The notes under the pieces: model-generated
Seen by the model: the letters and a program-made list of their open reading frames with translations, nothing else
What the model was told of the DNA's origin: nothing
The model's database searches: none
Shown here: positions 63,457 to 64,000 of the stretch, one piece after another
How the letters are laid out: each line of letters opens with the position of its first letter
Position numbering within the stretch: the stretch's first letter is position 1
Program-made: the position numbers and the translations under genes
From: Isoetes taiwanensis
Lineage: Eukaryota > Streptophyta > Lycopodiopsida > Isoetales > Isoetaceae
Assembly (NCBI GenBank): GCA_021234155.1
Contig: JAJEKV010000031.1
Location: 427,614 to 491,613, forward strand
Length of the DNA stretch: 64,000 bases
Direction: 5' to 3'

Positions 63457-64000
63457 GAGAGCACACAACAATTTGATGCAGTTCTAAATAATAAGCTCAA
63501 CACCATTTAGCACAAATAATTAAGGAACGATAAAAATGGGAATTAAACAAATTATGGTAGTTGAATGGTTTGATAAAAAGAGCTAGGATGTGAAGAAGAA
63601 ATGGAGCAAGCTTCCTTACATAAACAATGGAACAAATGAAACTAGTAACCATGCCCGACTTTGCCAGGGCTTGAGTAGTCGATTTGTACAAATATGTCTT
63701 TGGAAGGGGCTTGAGTAGTGGATTTATACAAAGATGCCTTTGGAAGCTATCTAAGAATCCAAACAAAAATACATATGGTACCATGTGCTATGCTATAATA
63801 AACTTGTACCATATTCTCTAGTATAATACACTTGTACAAATTTTTTAAGCCACGAGTTAATGAGGACTAGTGGGGACCATCAACATGTATAAATCAAGTG
63901 TTTGCATTATATTCGCTGTTAAAAAACGCATTTTTAATTATTACTATTTTTTATAAATCTTGTACGTTTTTTAAAAGATTTCAAAGATTTTTTCAGGTTG
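63457..64000. other. 3' flank of the oxidase gene
   Basis: No gene seen. GGGGCTTGAGTAGT(C/G)GATTT with CAAA(T/G)ATG(T/C)CTTTGGAAG occurs twice in tandem (about 63667-63705 and 63707-63747), a ~40-bp duplication. The rest is AT-rich to the window end. Confidence 0.45.

Overview
The window reads as nuclear DNA of a land plant, most likely a seed-free vascular plant such as a fern. Spliced plant genes (a CER1-type wax gene, an LPR-type multicopper oxidase and a very long intronless PLS-class PPR gene) sit in AT-rich DNA filled with decayed retrotransposons, MITE-like hairpins and microsatellites. The fern assignment is an inference from PPR style and repeat load. No rRNA gene, intact tRNA gene, organellar segment or CRISPR array was seen.

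Layout. 1-4.47 kb: degenerate DNA with no supported gene, containing a near-perfect 116-nt hairpin and a recurring GCGCCATTT-type motif. 4.48-5.09 kb: a hAT-like non-autonomous element with an exact 8-bp target duplication. 5.1-7.1 kb: a decayed Copia element. 7.7-8.0 kb: a MITE. 10.3-10.9 kb: a LINE 3' fragment with a pentanucleotide tail. 11.5-14.1 kb: two more decayed Copia pieces and a tRNA-derived SINE. 14.9-23.9 kb (minus): an 11-exon CER1-like gene of about 623 codons whose frame closes across every junction. Its 6.4-kb intron 7 holds an L1-type LINE with two further retroelements inserted into its zinc-finger region, each flanked by a target duplication. 24-30.4 kb: repeats, LINE 3' ends and a large inverted repeat. 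30.5 kb: a possible 59-aa one-helix membrane protein. 31.8-34.7 kb (minus): a 973-aa PPR gene. 36.9-41.7 kb (minus): a GC-rich, frameshifted LINE with endonuclease and reverse transcriptase remnants. 44.7-63.5 kb: a tandemly duplicated multicopper oxidase locus, with three decayed copies upstream of one nearly intact gene.

The oxidase cluster has been hit by three insertions. One is a poly(A) retroelement with an 11-bp target duplication (50.6-51.9 kb). One is a decayed gene resembling the HUH endonuclease of Replitron-type rolling-circle transposons (52.7-54.1 kb), the least ordinary item in the window. One is a nearly complete Copia element with two LTRs, PBS and PPT, which sits inside exon 2 of an oxidase pseudogene (55.5-60.6 kb). 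The terminal oxidase gene keeps all four copper motifs but has one extra T in a T run, so it is either a very young pseudogene or a sequence error.

The host genes show no operon-like relation. The CER1-like product would act in cuticular alkane synthesis in the ER, the oxidase in the cell wall or secretory path as a ferroxidase-like enzyme, and the PPR protein in organellar RNA processing.
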